A DNA stretch of 64,000 nt, from contig NZ_QXGH01000028.1 of the NCBI RefSeq assembly GCF_003515065.1, forward strand, positions 59,502 to 123,501, in the 5' to 3' direction. A program made the translations under genes and the position numbers. Of this stretch, positions 41,580-50,471 are shown one piece after another (position 1 is the first letter of the stretch; every line of letters begins with the position of its first letter). The notes below the pieces were generated by a model. The model searched no databases. It was not told the origin of the DNA and was given only the letters and a program-made list of their open reading frames with translations. This DNA comes from Nocardioides immobilis. Its GTDB lineage: Bacteria > Actinomycetota > Actinomycetes > Propionibacteriales > Nocardioidaceae.

Positions 41580-42401
41580 TCACTGCAAGCTGGTGCTCTT
41601 CTGACCGCCACTACCTTGATGGTGGAGGAAGTTCACCCACTCGTATGCCGACGAGGCGTCGAGGGTCATGTTCAGATGGTCGACAATCCGTCGCTTCACA
41701 ACGCGCTTGGTCATGGCCAGCGCGTACGCCCAGCCTCTGCACCAAGTCGTCCACCACTTCGTCGAGCCGTTCTTGCGGTACGGCGTAGTTGATGGCCCCC
41801 ATGCACTCCAACTCCGCCGCGGTGTACGCCTTGGCGAGCAACAGGTACTCCATCGCTTTGGCCGGGAACATGTGCATCGGCACCAGCGCCGCGCCGCCAT
41901 CCCCTGGGACGGTGTCGAATCCAAGGAGATCCTGCATATTCAGGTGGACATCAGCGACCACAGCATCCTCGCGAGCAACGATAAGATCGCAACCGAACAT
42001 GATGCTCTGGGCGTACCCCACGGCGTCTCCGTTGACCTTGGCGATCACTGGTTTCTCCATCTCAGCCAAGGTCTGGAGAGTCATCCGGATGCCCAGGAAC
42101 ACACTCCACAGCCAGTCCGGGACTGTCGTCGGGCTCGGCTCGTTGATGGGCTGTCCGCTGTATGGCGGCGCGGCAAGGTGCCAAGGCGCACCATCGTCAG
42201 CGCCCGTGATCACCACAACCCGGACGTCGTTGTCCTCACGCGGCCGAGTCAGGACTCTCCCAAGATCGAAGTGCAATTCGGCTGGTGGCCCTCCGCGTTG
42301 AGTCTGAAAATGCTCTGCAGGCTCAGCGTCGTTATGGTCGCGACGCGGTCAACGATCTCGATGGCCAGCGATTCGTACGATTCGTAACCAGGATGGGTCA
42401 T
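41580..42401 (-). pseudogene. Enoyl-CoA hydratase/isomerase gene with two frameshifts
   Basis: Crotonase-fold gene. A normal start (MTHPGYESYESLAIEIVDRV, with AAGGAG seven bases upstream) leaves its frame near 42325. The body (VRVVVITGADDGAPWHLAAP; EKPVIAKVNGDAVGYAQS; DTVPGDGGAALVP) continues in another frame, and the C-terminal piece (MTKRVVKRRIVDHLNMTLDA) in a third from about 41730. The family motifs are otherwise well preserved, so inactivation is recent, or the shifts are sequencing errors. If intact it would be about 270 residues and could hydrate a CoA-thioester in ring-cleavage product degradation. Confidence 0.7.
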
Positions 42402-42428
42402 GACCGCTCTCCTTCGAGGATGTCTGGG

Positions 42429-42803
42429 CTAGTCCGCGTCGACTGAACTCAAGGCGTTCCAGTTCGAGCCCTCCGCAAGGAACTCTGTGGGTGGTTGGCG
42501 AGTCGAACCTGCATCCCGGGTGGTGGGGACGACAGTCGCGCAACGTTCCACGGACGCGAAACCCTCCGAAGAGGGGGTGCCAGAGATCCCTTCCATGGTT
42601 CCGAGCTTCACGCCCGCCTCTGCCACCGCTTCGGTGTGGCGCTACGGAGGACGGCTCGTCGAGTCGCGAGACGGCGCCGCCGAGGTCAATCTCGACGAGG
42701 CCCGGCATGATCGCCACGGCCTCCATGTCGAGATCAGCGGCGAGATGGACGATCTCGGGTGTCGTCAGACCGAGTGCCGTGAGCGGGGGTTCAAGCGGTG
42801 CAT
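42429..42803 (-). pseudogene. Frameshifted remnant, possibly of a TIM-barrel isomerase
   Basis: A start with GGAAGG upstream (MHRLNPR at 42803) passes into a second frame (LTALGLTTPEIVHLAADLDM; MPGLVEIDLGGAVSRLDEP) and near 42640 into a third (EAVAEAGVKLGTMEGISGTP), ending SNWNALSSVDAD. The pieces read like one protein of about 120 residues, vaguely similar to sugar-phosphate isomerase/epimerase TIM barrels. The identification is weak. It lies 27 nt upstream of the hydratase pseudogene in the same direction, so the two probably formed an operon. Confidence 0.4.
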
Positions 42804-43226
42804 CGCTCGCTTCCTTCCTTCCGCCTGAACCGGTCCGGCGTCGGCACCGGGGCGGCGCCCACCCGTGTGGGCCGGGCGATCCACCCGCCCCCGACATCGT
42901 TCCCCCCGTTGCCGGATGAGCGCCCGCCCGAGGTCGCAGTGGAGTTGGGACAACGCTCCCCCCGATCGACGCGATACAATCTGAAGAGGGTGGCCCTGGC
43001 GCATCGCCGACTCCGCGAGAGGCCCTCGACATCGACCGCTTCGACGCTCGGCCACGCCCAACAGCTCGACTCCGAGCAGCGGCCGCCCCCGAGGCGCATA
43101 CTCGACGGGCCACGGCCCTTCCCTCGTCGCTGGAAGCGAGGCGTCGGCGACGCGACGCCTCCCTCCCAGCGACTCCCAAGCGGCACTGAAGGAATCCGCG
43201 GCCGATCAACCCCACATGACGATCGC
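42804..43226. other. Stretch without a recognisable gene
   Basis: All six frames are broken or of low-complexity Arg/Gly-rich composition. Short protein-like pieces on the minus strand (GALSQLHCDLGRALIRQRGE) suggest decayed coding sequence, but no family is recognised. It lies just downstream of the E1-beta stop. Confidence 0.35.
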
Positions 43227-44216
43227 TTAAGGGCTGGCCGACGCTACAGCGCCGATGGCGCGCTTGACCGCCTCTTGGATGCGCCTCGCGCTCGGATACA
43301 GCGGTCGTTCGAGGGATGGACTGAACGGGATCTGGATGTCCGGGGTGTTTACCCGCAGGATCGGAGCCTTGAGCGAGTCGAACCCGTATTCGTTGACCAG
43401 CGCCGAGATCTCCGCGGCTGCGCCGCACGTCCGGTGCGCCGGATCGGCGACAACCAGCCGGCCAGTCTTGGCAACGGACTTCAGGATCGTTTCGACGTCG
43501 AGTGGGACCAAAGTTCGCGGGTCGATCAACTCCGCGCTGACACCCTCGCCTGCGAGGGCAGCGACAGCCTTCCTCGCCTCTTCCACCGCACCCGCGATCG
43601 CGACCACGGTCACGTCCGTCCCTTCGGTGACCAGGTTGGCGACGCCGAACGGAATCCGGAACTCCTCGTCCGGGAGATCCTGCTTCTTCGTCCACAGCGT
43701 CGCGTCCTCGAAGGAGAGGACGGGATCGTCGAGATCGATGGCGGTCCTGAGTAGCCCCTTCGCTTCGTACGCCCCGGACGGCACCATGATTTTCAGCCCG
43801 GGCACGTTCATGAACATCGGGTACGGCCGGTCGGAATGATGAGCGGCCGTAGACGACCGGTAGAACATCGAGGCCCGGTACACCACTGGCAGGCTCGCCT
43901 GCCCGCCGAACATGTAGCGGTTCTTCGCGACTTGATTCACGAACTGGTCCATCGCCATGTACATGAAACTTGCGTAGGTGAGGTCCACGATCGGCCGCAG
44001 TCCCGTCATCGCCGCGCCCGCAGCCGCGCCAACGAAACCTTCCTCCGAGATGGGCGCATTCCGCACGCGTTCCACACCGAACATCTCGACAAAATTCGGT
44101 GCCGTCCCGTACAGGTTCGACTGGACGTCCTCACCGATGAGAATCACTCTAGGGTCCGCGGCCATTGCCTCGCGCTGCGCTTCGCCGATCGCTGCCAAGT
44201 AACTGATTCTGGTCAC
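43227..44216 (-). CDS. 2-oxoacid/acetoin dehydrogenase E1 component, beta subunit (complex 1)
   Basis: Thiamine-dependent E1 beta subunit of 329 residues. It carries the pyrimidine-binding transketolase domain (RISYLAAIGEAQREAMAADP; VILIGEDVQ) and the C-terminal transketolase domain (GRLVVADPAHRTCGAAAEIS). The Glu in GEDVQ activates the thiamine. With the alpha subunit it decarboxylates a 2-oxoacid or cleaves acetoin and transfers the acyl group to a lipoyl domain. Its start overlaps the alpha-subunit stop (ATGA). It is the last gene of the seven-gene operon 50352 to 43227. No E2 or E3 is in this operon, so it may use the E2 parts at 54383-55346. Confidence 0.88.
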   Translation of the reverse strand: MTRISYLAAIGEAQREAMAADPRVILIGEDVQSNLYGTAPNFVEMFGVERVRNAPISEEGFVGAAAGAAMTGLRPIVDLTYASFMYMAMDQFVNQVAKNRYMFGGQASLPVVYRASMFYRSSTAAHHSDRPYPMFMNVPGLKIMVPSGAYEAKGLLRTAIDLDDPVLSFEDATLWTKKQDLPDEEFRIPFGVANLVTEGTDVTVVAIAGAVEEARKAVAALAGEGVSAELIDPRTLVPLDVETILKSVAKTGRLVVADPAHRTCGAAAEISALVNEYGFDSLKAPILRVNTPDIQIPFSPSLERPLYPSARRIQEAVKRAIGAVASASP

Positions 44217-45241
44217 ACCATGCCCCCGAACTGGGGGATGGGAGTAGTGAAGAGGTCAGCGTATGCCTCTGCAGGCTCAGGCAACGGACTTGCGACCGCA
44301 AACTCCAGCGCGCTGGCGACTTCGTCCTCGACATCGCTGACGAGCTGGTCCAACTCCGCCTCGGTCGCGACTCCCGCCGTCAGGAGGCGAGCTCGGTGCA
44401 AGACCAGCGGATCCCTGGCGATCCAACTCTCACGTTCGGCGGCGTCCCGATAGGCACCTGCGTGCAGGAGTCCCTCCGAGTGCTCGGAGTACCGGTACGT
44501 CATGATCTCCACGATCGAGGGGCCCTCACCGCGGCGCGCACGGTCGACGGCAACCTTGACGGCGGCGTAAACGGCCAGCACGTCCTGACCGTCTTCAACT
44601 GTGACGCCCGGGATGGAGTATCCGCTCGCCCTTTGGGCGACCCGGTCCACCGAGAGGACCGTCCGAGCCGGGGTCGTGGAGGCGTACTGATTGTTCTCGC
44701 ACAAGAAGATGACCGGCAACTTCCAGATGGCGGCGAGATTCAGCGACTCGTGCAGGCACCCCTGGTTCGCCGCGCCATCGCCGAAGAAGCAGAGCGCAAC
44801 CCGGCCGTTACCCAAGACATGCGCCGAGAGAGCAGCACCAGTCGCGACAGGGATGGCCGACCCCACGACCCCGGATTCGCCGAGGCTTCCGACCGAGAAG
44901 TCGGCCAGGTGCATGGAGCCACCCTTGCCCCGACATACACCGGTGGACTTGCCAAGGAGTTCGGCCATCAGGGGCGGCAAACTGGCGCCCTTGCCGATCG
45001 GGTGTCCGTGGCTGCGGTGATTCCCGGTCATGTAGTCGGTCGGCGCCAGGGCCATGCACGCGCCGACAACCTCCGCCTCCTGTCCGAGGCTGGTGTGCAC
45101 CGCCCCTGGGAGTTCACCCTTCTTCACTAGGGAAGCGACCGTCAGCTCGAACGAACGGACACGTTGCATCCGCCGCAGCATCTCCAACTGCGTTTCACGG
45201 TCCACCTCGACCGGGGCATATACCTCCGTGAGTTCAGGCAC
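44213..45241 (-). CDS. 2-oxoacid/acetoin dehydrogenase E1 component, alpha subunit (complex 1)
   Basis: Thiamine-diphosphate-binding E1 alpha subunit of 342 residues. The canonical Mg-TPP motif GDGAANQG at 154-161 is followed by ENN at 182-184; GKGGSMHL is near 105-112. The start is GTG 45241, overlapping the cupin stop by eight bases. Longer in-frame starts run into the cupin gene and add a low-complexity, Thr/Arg-rich segment. It forms an alpha2-beta2 enzyme with the next gene. Placed downstream of a ribose-type transporter, it probably handles a 2-oxoacid or acyloin from the imported compound. Confidence 0.87.
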   Translation of the reverse strand: MPELTEVYAPVEVDRETQLEMLRRMQRVRSFELTVASLVKKGELPGAVHTSLGQEAEVVGACMALAPTDYMTGNHRSHGHPIGKGASLPPLMAELLGKSTGVCRGKGGSMHLADFSVGSLGESGVVGSAIPVATGAALSAHVLGNGRVALCFFGDGAANQGCLHESLNLAAIWKLPVIFLCENNQYASTTPARTVLSVDRVAQRASGYSIPGVTVEDGQDVLAVYAAVKVAVDRARRGEGPSIVEIMTYRYSEHSEGLLHAGAYRDAAERESWIARDPLVLHRARLLTAGVATEAELDQLVSDVEDEVASALEFAVASPLPEPAEAYADLFTTPIPQFGGMV

Positions 45242-45686
45242 TGGTCGCGTCGTCCTCGTTCTTTCGGCCGTGGGCCCAGTCCCAGTAGTCGGCCGGCGGT
45301 GTCCAGTCATCGTCGCCCGGCTTCCAGGGGACGAAGCTCGGGTACCTGTCGTAGATGGCGATCACCATGGAGCCCTGGTCGCCGGAGATCACCGGACCCC
45401 AGTAGGTTCCCGGGATCTCGTGATGCCAGTGCCCGGGGGTCACCTTCTCTCCGTCAAGGTCCCACTCGCCCTCCAGCAGGTAATGGGTGACGGTGCCGCC
45501 GTGCGTGTGTCGCGGGATGCGGGTACCCGCCGAATGGCGTACGAGGTAGAACCAGGGCCCCTCGTCGATGTCCCCGAAGAACTTGCCTTCCATGCCGGGG
45601 TGATCTGCACCGTCGAAACCGGGCAGGTCCTTCATTGGGATCCAAGGGAGCTCGTCGAAGTGGGCGACGAGATTGCGCTGTGCCAT
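45234..45686 (-). CDS. Cupin-domain protein
   Basis: Single-domain cupin of 150 residues: motif 1 GTRIPRHTHGGTVTHYLLEGEW with His-x-His near 56-58, motif 2 VTPGHWHHEIPGTYWG near 81-96 with further His. It has an N-terminal arm (HFDELPWIPMKDLPGFDGAD) and resembles acetylacetone-cleaving or ChrR-like cupins in general layout only. ATG 45686 has AAGGA upstream. It lies 40 nt after the SDR stop and overlaps E1 alpha by eight bases. A C-C cleaving dioxygenase or an isomerase feeding the E1 enzyme is possible. Confidence 0.75.
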   Translation of the reverse strand: MAQRNLVAHFDELPWIPMKDLPGFDGADHPGMEGKFFGDIDEGPWFYLVRHSAGTRIPRHTHGGTVTHYLLEGEWDLDGEKVTPGHWHHEIPGTYWGPVISGDQGSMVIAIYDRYPSFVPWKPGDDDWTPPADYWDWAHGRKNEDDATSA

Positions 45687-45726
45687 GTCGTTGCATTCCT
45701 TGTCTCGTGTGGTGCGTGGTTGATGG

Positions 45727-46500
45727 TCAGGCGTTGCGGTCGCGATCGACCCGGTGGTAGATGCCACCCGAGACGAGCCCGCCGTCGACGGCGATGTCCT
45801 GCCCGGTGACGAACGATGCGTCGTCTGAGGCGAGGAAGAGCACCACGGACGCCACTTCTTCGGGCAAGCCTCCCCGCCCCATCGGCGTTGCCGACTCCAT
45901 CGCCGACACGAACCGGGTGTCCCAGTTCACGATCGGTGTGTCGATCAGTCCGGGATGAACCGAGTTGACCCTGATTCCGTCCGGGCCGTACTCGCGGGCT
46001 GCTGACTGGGACAGTCCGCGGAGTCCCCACTTGCTGGCGGCGTAGGCGGCGGTGAGGTGCCCGACCAGAGCCGCAGCAGAACCGGTGTTGATGATGGAAC
46101 CACCGCCTTGCCGGCGCATGAGCGGCACAATCGCCTTGATTCCCAAATACGGGCCGGTCAGATTGACGGCGAGTATCCGCTGCCAGTCGTCGAGGGCGGT
46201 CGAGTCGAGCCCCTGGCGCAGCGCGATACCGGCATTGTTGACGAGGATGTCGACACCACCGAAGTCGCGTTCGACCATCGTGGTCAGGGCGGTCCAGTCC
46301 TCTGGACTGGAGACGTCCAAATGGACGTAGACAGCTCGACCGCCGCCTTCGTTGATCCGCGCTGCGGTGGCGTCCCCATCCTCGTCGAGAACGTCGGCGA
46401 TGATGACCGCTGCGCCGTTCGCCGCGAGGAGTTCGGCCTCGGCCGCGCCTTGGCCGCGCGCGCCGCCGGTGATCACCGCGACCTTTCCCGAGAGTTTCAC
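45727..46500 (-). CDS. SDR family oxidoreductase
   Basis: Classical short-chain dehydrogenase of 257 residues. All family motifs are present: TGGARGQG near 11-18, NNAG near 86-89, catalytic Ser in INTGSAAALVG and YxxxK in AYAASKWGLRG, then the PG motif and the GGxVSGG terminus after DIAVDGG. GTG 46500 overlaps the permease stop and follows AAAGGA at a normal distance. Probably it oxidises the hydroxyl of the imported substrate to a ketone before the cupin and E1 steps (inference). Confidence 0.87.
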   Translation of the reverse strand: MKLSGKVAVITGGARGQGAAEAELLAANGAAVIIADVLDEDGDATAARINEGGGRAVYVHLDVSSPEDWTALTTMVERDFGGVDILVNNAGIALRQGLDSTALDDWQRILAVNLTGPYLGIKAIVPLMRRQGGGSIINTGSAAALVGHLTAAYAASKWGLRGLSQSAAREYGPDGIRVNSVHPGLIDTPIVNWDTRFVSAMESATPMGRGGLPEEVASVVLFLASDDASFVTGQDIAVDGGLVSGGIYHRVDRDRNA

Positions 46501-47642
46501 GTTCGCGTCCTTTCGGTAGCAGGCCGCGCACCGGCGTTGCTCTCGGCCGGCGTCCCGCCCGAGAAAGGCGTGCCGGTGCCCGGATCTGTCGAGGTGGGTT
46601 CCTGCCGCACGGTCTTCGTCCGTCGGATCGACCTTCTCTCCAGTTGGGAGAACAAGACGGCGACGACGAGGATCGCGCCCTGGATCAGGTTGATCGCCCA
46701 AGTGGGCAGGTTGAGCATGGTGAGGCCGGTCTGGATGACGCCCAGGAAGAGGACGCCAACGATTGTCCCGGCCACCGTGAACTCGCCGGGTTTGAAGACG
46801 GCGGTGCCTAGGAAGGCCGCCGCGAAGGCCGGTAGCAGGTAGGCCGAGCCGAGATTTGGGGAGTAGGAAGCGCCCTGAGAGGAGATCAGGACACCTACCG
46901 CCGATGCGGTCACCCCCACGATCACGAAGCCCAGCAGGCGTAGAACCTTGACCCGGACTCCTGCGAGGCGCGCCGCCTCGGCGTTCCCGCCGATGGCGTA
47001 CATGTAGCGGCCGGTCTCGGTCCTTTCCAGCAGCAGCGCGACCGCAAGGGAGAACACAGCGGCAATCCACACGAGATTGCTGAGCCCGAGCGTCGATGCC
47101 TGACCGATTTCCATATAGCTGAACGGGATACCGCCGTAGATCGTCGTCTGGTCCGAGATGGCGTATTCGATGCCGGTGACGATGGTTCCCATTGCGAGTG
47201 TGATGACGAACGACGACCCACCGAGATAGGCCACGAGGAATCCGTTGGCGAATCCGACGACCGCTCCCAAGAGCAGGGTCGCGAGGATGGCGATGATCGG
47301 GAGCAATCCGTGGCTCACCATCCCAACCACAGCGGCGGCTGCGCCGGCGCCGATCACCGCGCCGAACGACAGGTCGAAGTCGCGCATCACCAGTACGACC
47401 GTGAGACCGACAGCCAGGATGAGCGGGGCCGCTGCCGTCGTCAGGATGGAGGTGGCGTTGTCCCAGGTGGGGAAGGTTTCCGGGCGCTGGACGGAGAAGA
47501 CGATGACCACGACACAGAAGGCGAGCAGCAGCCCGTACTTCCGTAGAACCTCGACGGTCGCGCCCCTACGGTCCCCACGAGCCGATGCACCGGATGCATC
47601 CCCCGAACCGCTAACAGTCGCGGTTGCCTCTTCCGCACTCAC
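46497..47642 (-). CDS. ABC transporter permease, ribose (RbsC) type
   Basis: Integral membrane permease of 381 residues with about 9-10 hydrophobic helices, beginning YGLLLAFCVVVIVFSVQRPE. The RbsC-type segment TGRYMYAIGGNAEAARLAGV is near 230. A soluble, Thr/Pro-rich tail of about 45 residues follows the last helix and is longer than usual. GTG 47642 overlaps the binding-protein stop (GTGA). It works with the ATPase and lipoprotein upstream to import a sugar-like or small polar molecule. Confidence 0.87.
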   Translation of the reverse strand: MSAEEATATVSGSGDASGASARGDRRGATVEVLRKYGLLLAFCVVVIVFSVQRPETFPTWDNATSILTTAAAPLILAVGLTVVLVMRDFDLSFGAVIGAGAAAAVVGMVSHGLLPIIAILATLLLGAVVGFANGFLVAYLGGSSFVITLAMGTIVTGIEYAISDQTTIYGGIPFSYMEIGQASTLGLSNLVWIAAVFSLAVALLLERTETGRYMYAIGGNAEAARLAGVRVKVLRLLGFVIVGVTASAVGVLISSQGASYSPNLGSAYLLPAFAAAFLGTAVFKPGEFTVAGTIVGVLFLGVIQTGLTMLNLPTWAINLIQGAILVVAVLFSQLERRSIRRTKTVRQEPTSTDPGTGTPFSGGTPAESNAGARPATERTRT

Positions 47643-48808
47643 GCACCGAACTCCTTGGCCCACTTGGCGGTGAAGAACGCCTCGAAGTCGGCGACCGGGG
47701 GCACCGGCCCGCTGCCCGGGACATCGTCCTTCTCGAAAACCCGATAGCTCGCGATCGGGAAGTCGCCGTACTCGGGGAAGTCGCCGTCAGTGGGACCTGG
47801 AGTAGGCATCCGGTCGCGGGCGAAGAACTCCGCAAGCTGATCGATGGCAACCCAACCGTCGACGGCGGTGGCGTTCTCGATCACCGCGTCGATAGAGCCC
47901 TGCCGGAGTAGGGCGAGAGTTCCGGAGTCAGTTCCGAAGGTGGTCACGAGGGGACGGTCGGGGAACTGCGTGCCGGGGAACTTTGATCCCACGGCCTGCG
48001 CACCAGCCTGGGCGGCGACGTCGTAGGAGAACCAGATCGCCTTGAGATCGGGGTTCTGGGTGAGCTGGTCGGTTACGGTCTTGCTGGTACCGGCCTGGAC
48101 GTTGGTGGGGTCGGTTGACGCCGTCGCCACGATCTCGACGTCGTCAGTGGCTTCCACGGCCGCAGTGACAGCCTCCGTGCGGGCCTCGCCCCACGATGCG
48201 GGGAACGTGTGGACTGCGATGCCTTTGTCGCCGTCCAGGGTCTGGAGCTGCTCGATGATGTAGTCGGCCAGGACCTCGCCCTGGTGACCGTTGTCGGGTG
48301 CGTAGCTACCAAGGATGGCGGGATCCGGTCCGACGTTGCCGGCGACGTTGATGACGGGGATGTTCTCGGCCTTCGCCTTGTCGAGCGCCGGCTTCCACAG
48401 GGACGGCTCGTTGCTGATCGACACGATCCCGTCGACGCCTTGGTCGAGGAGCGATTGCCCACAGGAGGCGGTCTTGACCGGGTCGCCCTGTGCGTCACAG
48501 GCGACAGTGGTCCAGCCGATGGCGTCTGCAGCGGCCTCGATCGACTTCTGGGCGTTCAGGGCCGATTCGGCGGCCGCGATGATCTGCAGGATCCCGATCT
48601 TCTGGGGCTCGAGGGTGACCGGGTCACCTGCCTCCTCAGCAGCCACCTGCCCCGCCGCCTCGGCTTCGTTGGCAGCGGCCCTGCTCGCCGAGGCGTTCGC
48701 CTCGGGATCCGCGGCGTCAGAGTTGCCCGACTCCGAGGAACACCCCGGGAAGAGGGCAGCCACCAGCGCCGTTGTCGCGGCGCCAGCGAAGAGTCGATTG
48801 CGGATCAT
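47639..48808 (-). CDS. Substrate-binding lipoprotein, ribose (RbsB) type
   Basis: Periplasmic-binding-protein-like lipoprotein of 389 residues. The signal peptide has a lipobox-like end ALFPGC with Cys23 as the lipid anchor (Pro at -2 is atypical). A disordered Ala/Glu-rich linker reaches about residue 60. The type 1 fold begins with KIGILQIIAAAESALN. SISNEPSLWKPALDKAKA and the hinge region TFGTDSGTLALLRQGSIDA match the ribose/galactose-binding group. It also resembles the ABC-type binding proteins of catabolic islands of unknown ligand. AAGGAG precedes the ATG, which overlaps the ATPase stop. Confidence 0.85.
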   Translation of the reverse strand: MIRNRLFAGAATTALVAALFPGCSSESGNSDAADPEANASASRAAANEAEAAGQVAAEEAGDPVTLEPQKIGILQIIAAAESALNAQKSIEAAADAIGWTTVACDAQGDPVKTASCGQSLLDQGVDGIVSISNEPSLWKPALDKAKAENIPVINVAGNVGPDPAILGSYAPDNGHQGEVLADYIIEQLQTLDGDKGIAVHTFPASWGEARTEAVTAAVEATDDVEIVATASTDPTNVQAGTSKTVTDQLTQNPDLKAIWFSYDVAAQAGAQAVGSKFPGTQFPDRPLVTTFGTDSGTLALLRQGSIDAVIENATAVDGWVAIDQLAEFFARDRMPTPGPTDGDFPEYGDFPIASYRVFEKDDVPGSGPVPPVADFEAFFTAKWAKEFGA

Positions 48809-50352
48809 TGAACTATCTCCTTTTGGATGGTTGCTGCGCGGTCTTTCCCGTGCAGGCCGTAACAGTGAGCCGTTAGGTTGCTCAAGTTGGTGTCGCGACG
48901 AGCCAACTCGGCGACGATGTGCCCCTCGCGCATCACGTAGGTCCGATCGCAGACAGCTGAGATCTCGCCGAACTCGGACGAGATAAAGACGACGGCCTTG
49001 CCGCGGTCCGCCAGCCGGCGCATCAGCGTGTGGAACTCCGCTTTGGCCCCCACGTCGATGCCGTGTGTGGGCTCGTCGAACAGGTAGATGTCGGCTTCGG
49101 CTTCGAGCCACTTGCCGATCACGATCTTCTGCTGGTTTCCTCCCGAGAACCAACGGACCGGGCGCTCCACGTCGCGCGGGGTGACCGCGAGTTCACTGAG
49201 TCGTGCCTTGGCGGCAGCCCGCTCGCTCTTCTTGCTCGGCCAGGGCAATGCGCCGACGTGACGATGACGGGGCAGGCTTGCCAGCGACACGTTCTTCCAG
49301 ACGGGATCGTCGAGGACGAGACCTTGACCCCGTCTGTCTTCAGGCAAGAGGGCAAGGTGGCGCTTCAGGGCGCCCCTCGGTGAACGGATCTTGGCTCTCG
49401 TGCCTGCCACATAGACGGTTCCGGAGTCGATAGCGTCGGCCCCGAAGATCGCGCGCGCGAGTTCGGTGCGTCCTGCGCCGACCAGGCCGGCAATACCGAC
49501 GACTTCGCCGCTGTGCGCCACCACGTCGACGTCCTCGAAGACGCCGTGCCGGGTCAGGTTTGCGGTCCGCAGCAACTCACGGCCGGGCGATGCAGCCGGC
49601 AGGGTAACCGGGTGTGGCGCCGCCGCCGATCGACCCGTGATCGCCTCTACGAGTTGTGCGTGTGAAAGGTCCGGTGTGAGCGAGTTCGCGACCACTCGGC
49701 CGTCGCGCATCACCACCGTGCGGGTGGTGAGGCGCGCTACCTCGTCGAGGCGGTGGGATACGTAGATCACGGCCACCTTGCGCTCGGCCAGCCGCTTGAC
49801 CACAAGGTGGAGGTGGTCGATCTCGGCGGCGCTGAGGGAAGCTGAGGGTTCGTCCAGGATGAGTACCTGTGCGTTCGCGGCGAGCGCGCGTGCGATCATG
49901 ACAACACGCTGCTCGGCGACGCTCAGTTCGCCGGTGAGCCGACCAGGATCAACCTCGGAGCCGAGTTGGCGGAGAAGCTTGGCAGCATGGCCACGTTGTC
50001 GGGCCAGGGAGAACAATCCGTGACGGCGCTCGTAGCCGAGCCCGAGTCCGACGTTCTCAGCGACTGTCAGGTTCGGGACGTTGATCAGTTCCTGGTGGAC
50101 GGTAACGACCCCGTGGCGTTGGGCGATCAACGGGGAGGCGAAGTCGACCTCGCCGCCGCTCATGCGGATGCTCCCGGCGTCGGGTTGGACCGCGCCCGAC
50201 AGGGCTCGGATCAGGGTGCTCTTGCCGGCCCCGTTGCGTCCGCAGAGGCCGACGACATCCCCAGCCTCGATTGTGATGGAGACGTCGTCGAGCGCGAGCA
50301 CGCCGGGATATGCCTTGCGGAGGCCCACGCACTCGAGCAGGGGGTTGATCAT
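48805..50352 (-). CDS. ABC transporter ATPase with two nucleotide-binding domains, RbsA type
   Basis: Tandem ATPase of 515 residues. First domain: Walker A GRNGAGKST at 38-46, signature LSVAEQRVVMIARAL, Walker B VLILDEPSASLS. Second domain: the degenerate Walker A GLVGAGRTE typical of RbsA and MglA, signature FSGGNQQKIVIGKW and Walker B YLFDEPTHGID. It is the first gene of a seven-gene operon (transporter, SDR, cupin, E1). A perfect palindrome lies 24 nt upstream of the start. Confidence 0.9.
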   Translation of the reverse strand: MINPLLECVGLRKAYPGVLALDDVSITIEAGDVVGLCGRNGAGKSTLIRALSGAVQPDAGSIRMSGGEVDFASPLIAQRHGVVTVHQELINVPNLTVAENVGLGLGYERRHGLFSLARQRGHAAKLLRQLGSEVDPGRLTGELSVAEQRVVMIARALAANAQVLILDEPSASLSAAEIDHLHLVVKRLAERKVAVIYVSHRLDEVARLTTRTVVMRDGRVVANSLTPDLSHAQLVEAITGRSAAAPHPVTLPAASPGRELLRTANLTRHGVFEDVDVVAHSGEVVGIAGLVGAGRTELARAIFGADAIDSGTVYVAGTRAKIRSPRGALKRHLALLPEDRRGQGLVLDDPVWKNVSLASLPRHRHVGALPWPSKKSERAAAKARLSELAVTPRDVERPVRWFSGGNQQKIVIGKWLEAEADIYLFDEPTHGIDVGAKAEFHTLMRRLADRGKAVVFISSEFGEISAVCDRTYVMREGHIVAELARRDTNLSNLTAHCYGLHGKDRAATIQKEIVQ

Positions 50353-50375
50353 GAGCCGATCCTTCCTACCTAGTC

Positions 50376-50390
50376 ACCAAGTGACTTGGT
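50376..50390. promoter_or_regulatory. Perfect GntR-type palindrome before the transporter operon
   Basis: ACCAAGT-G-ACTTGGT is a perfect 7-1-7 inverted repeat immediately upstream of the transporter operon. It has the shape of FadR-subfamily operators. Two FadR-type regulators are encoded at 60242 and 62402. Confidence 0.7.
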
Positions 50391-50471
50391 TAGTGTGACG
50401 GTCGTTACTTGCCTTGTCAACGGCAGAGAAGGAAACGAGCCCAGGGAGTCCCGAGATCTCTGAGGGGATCG

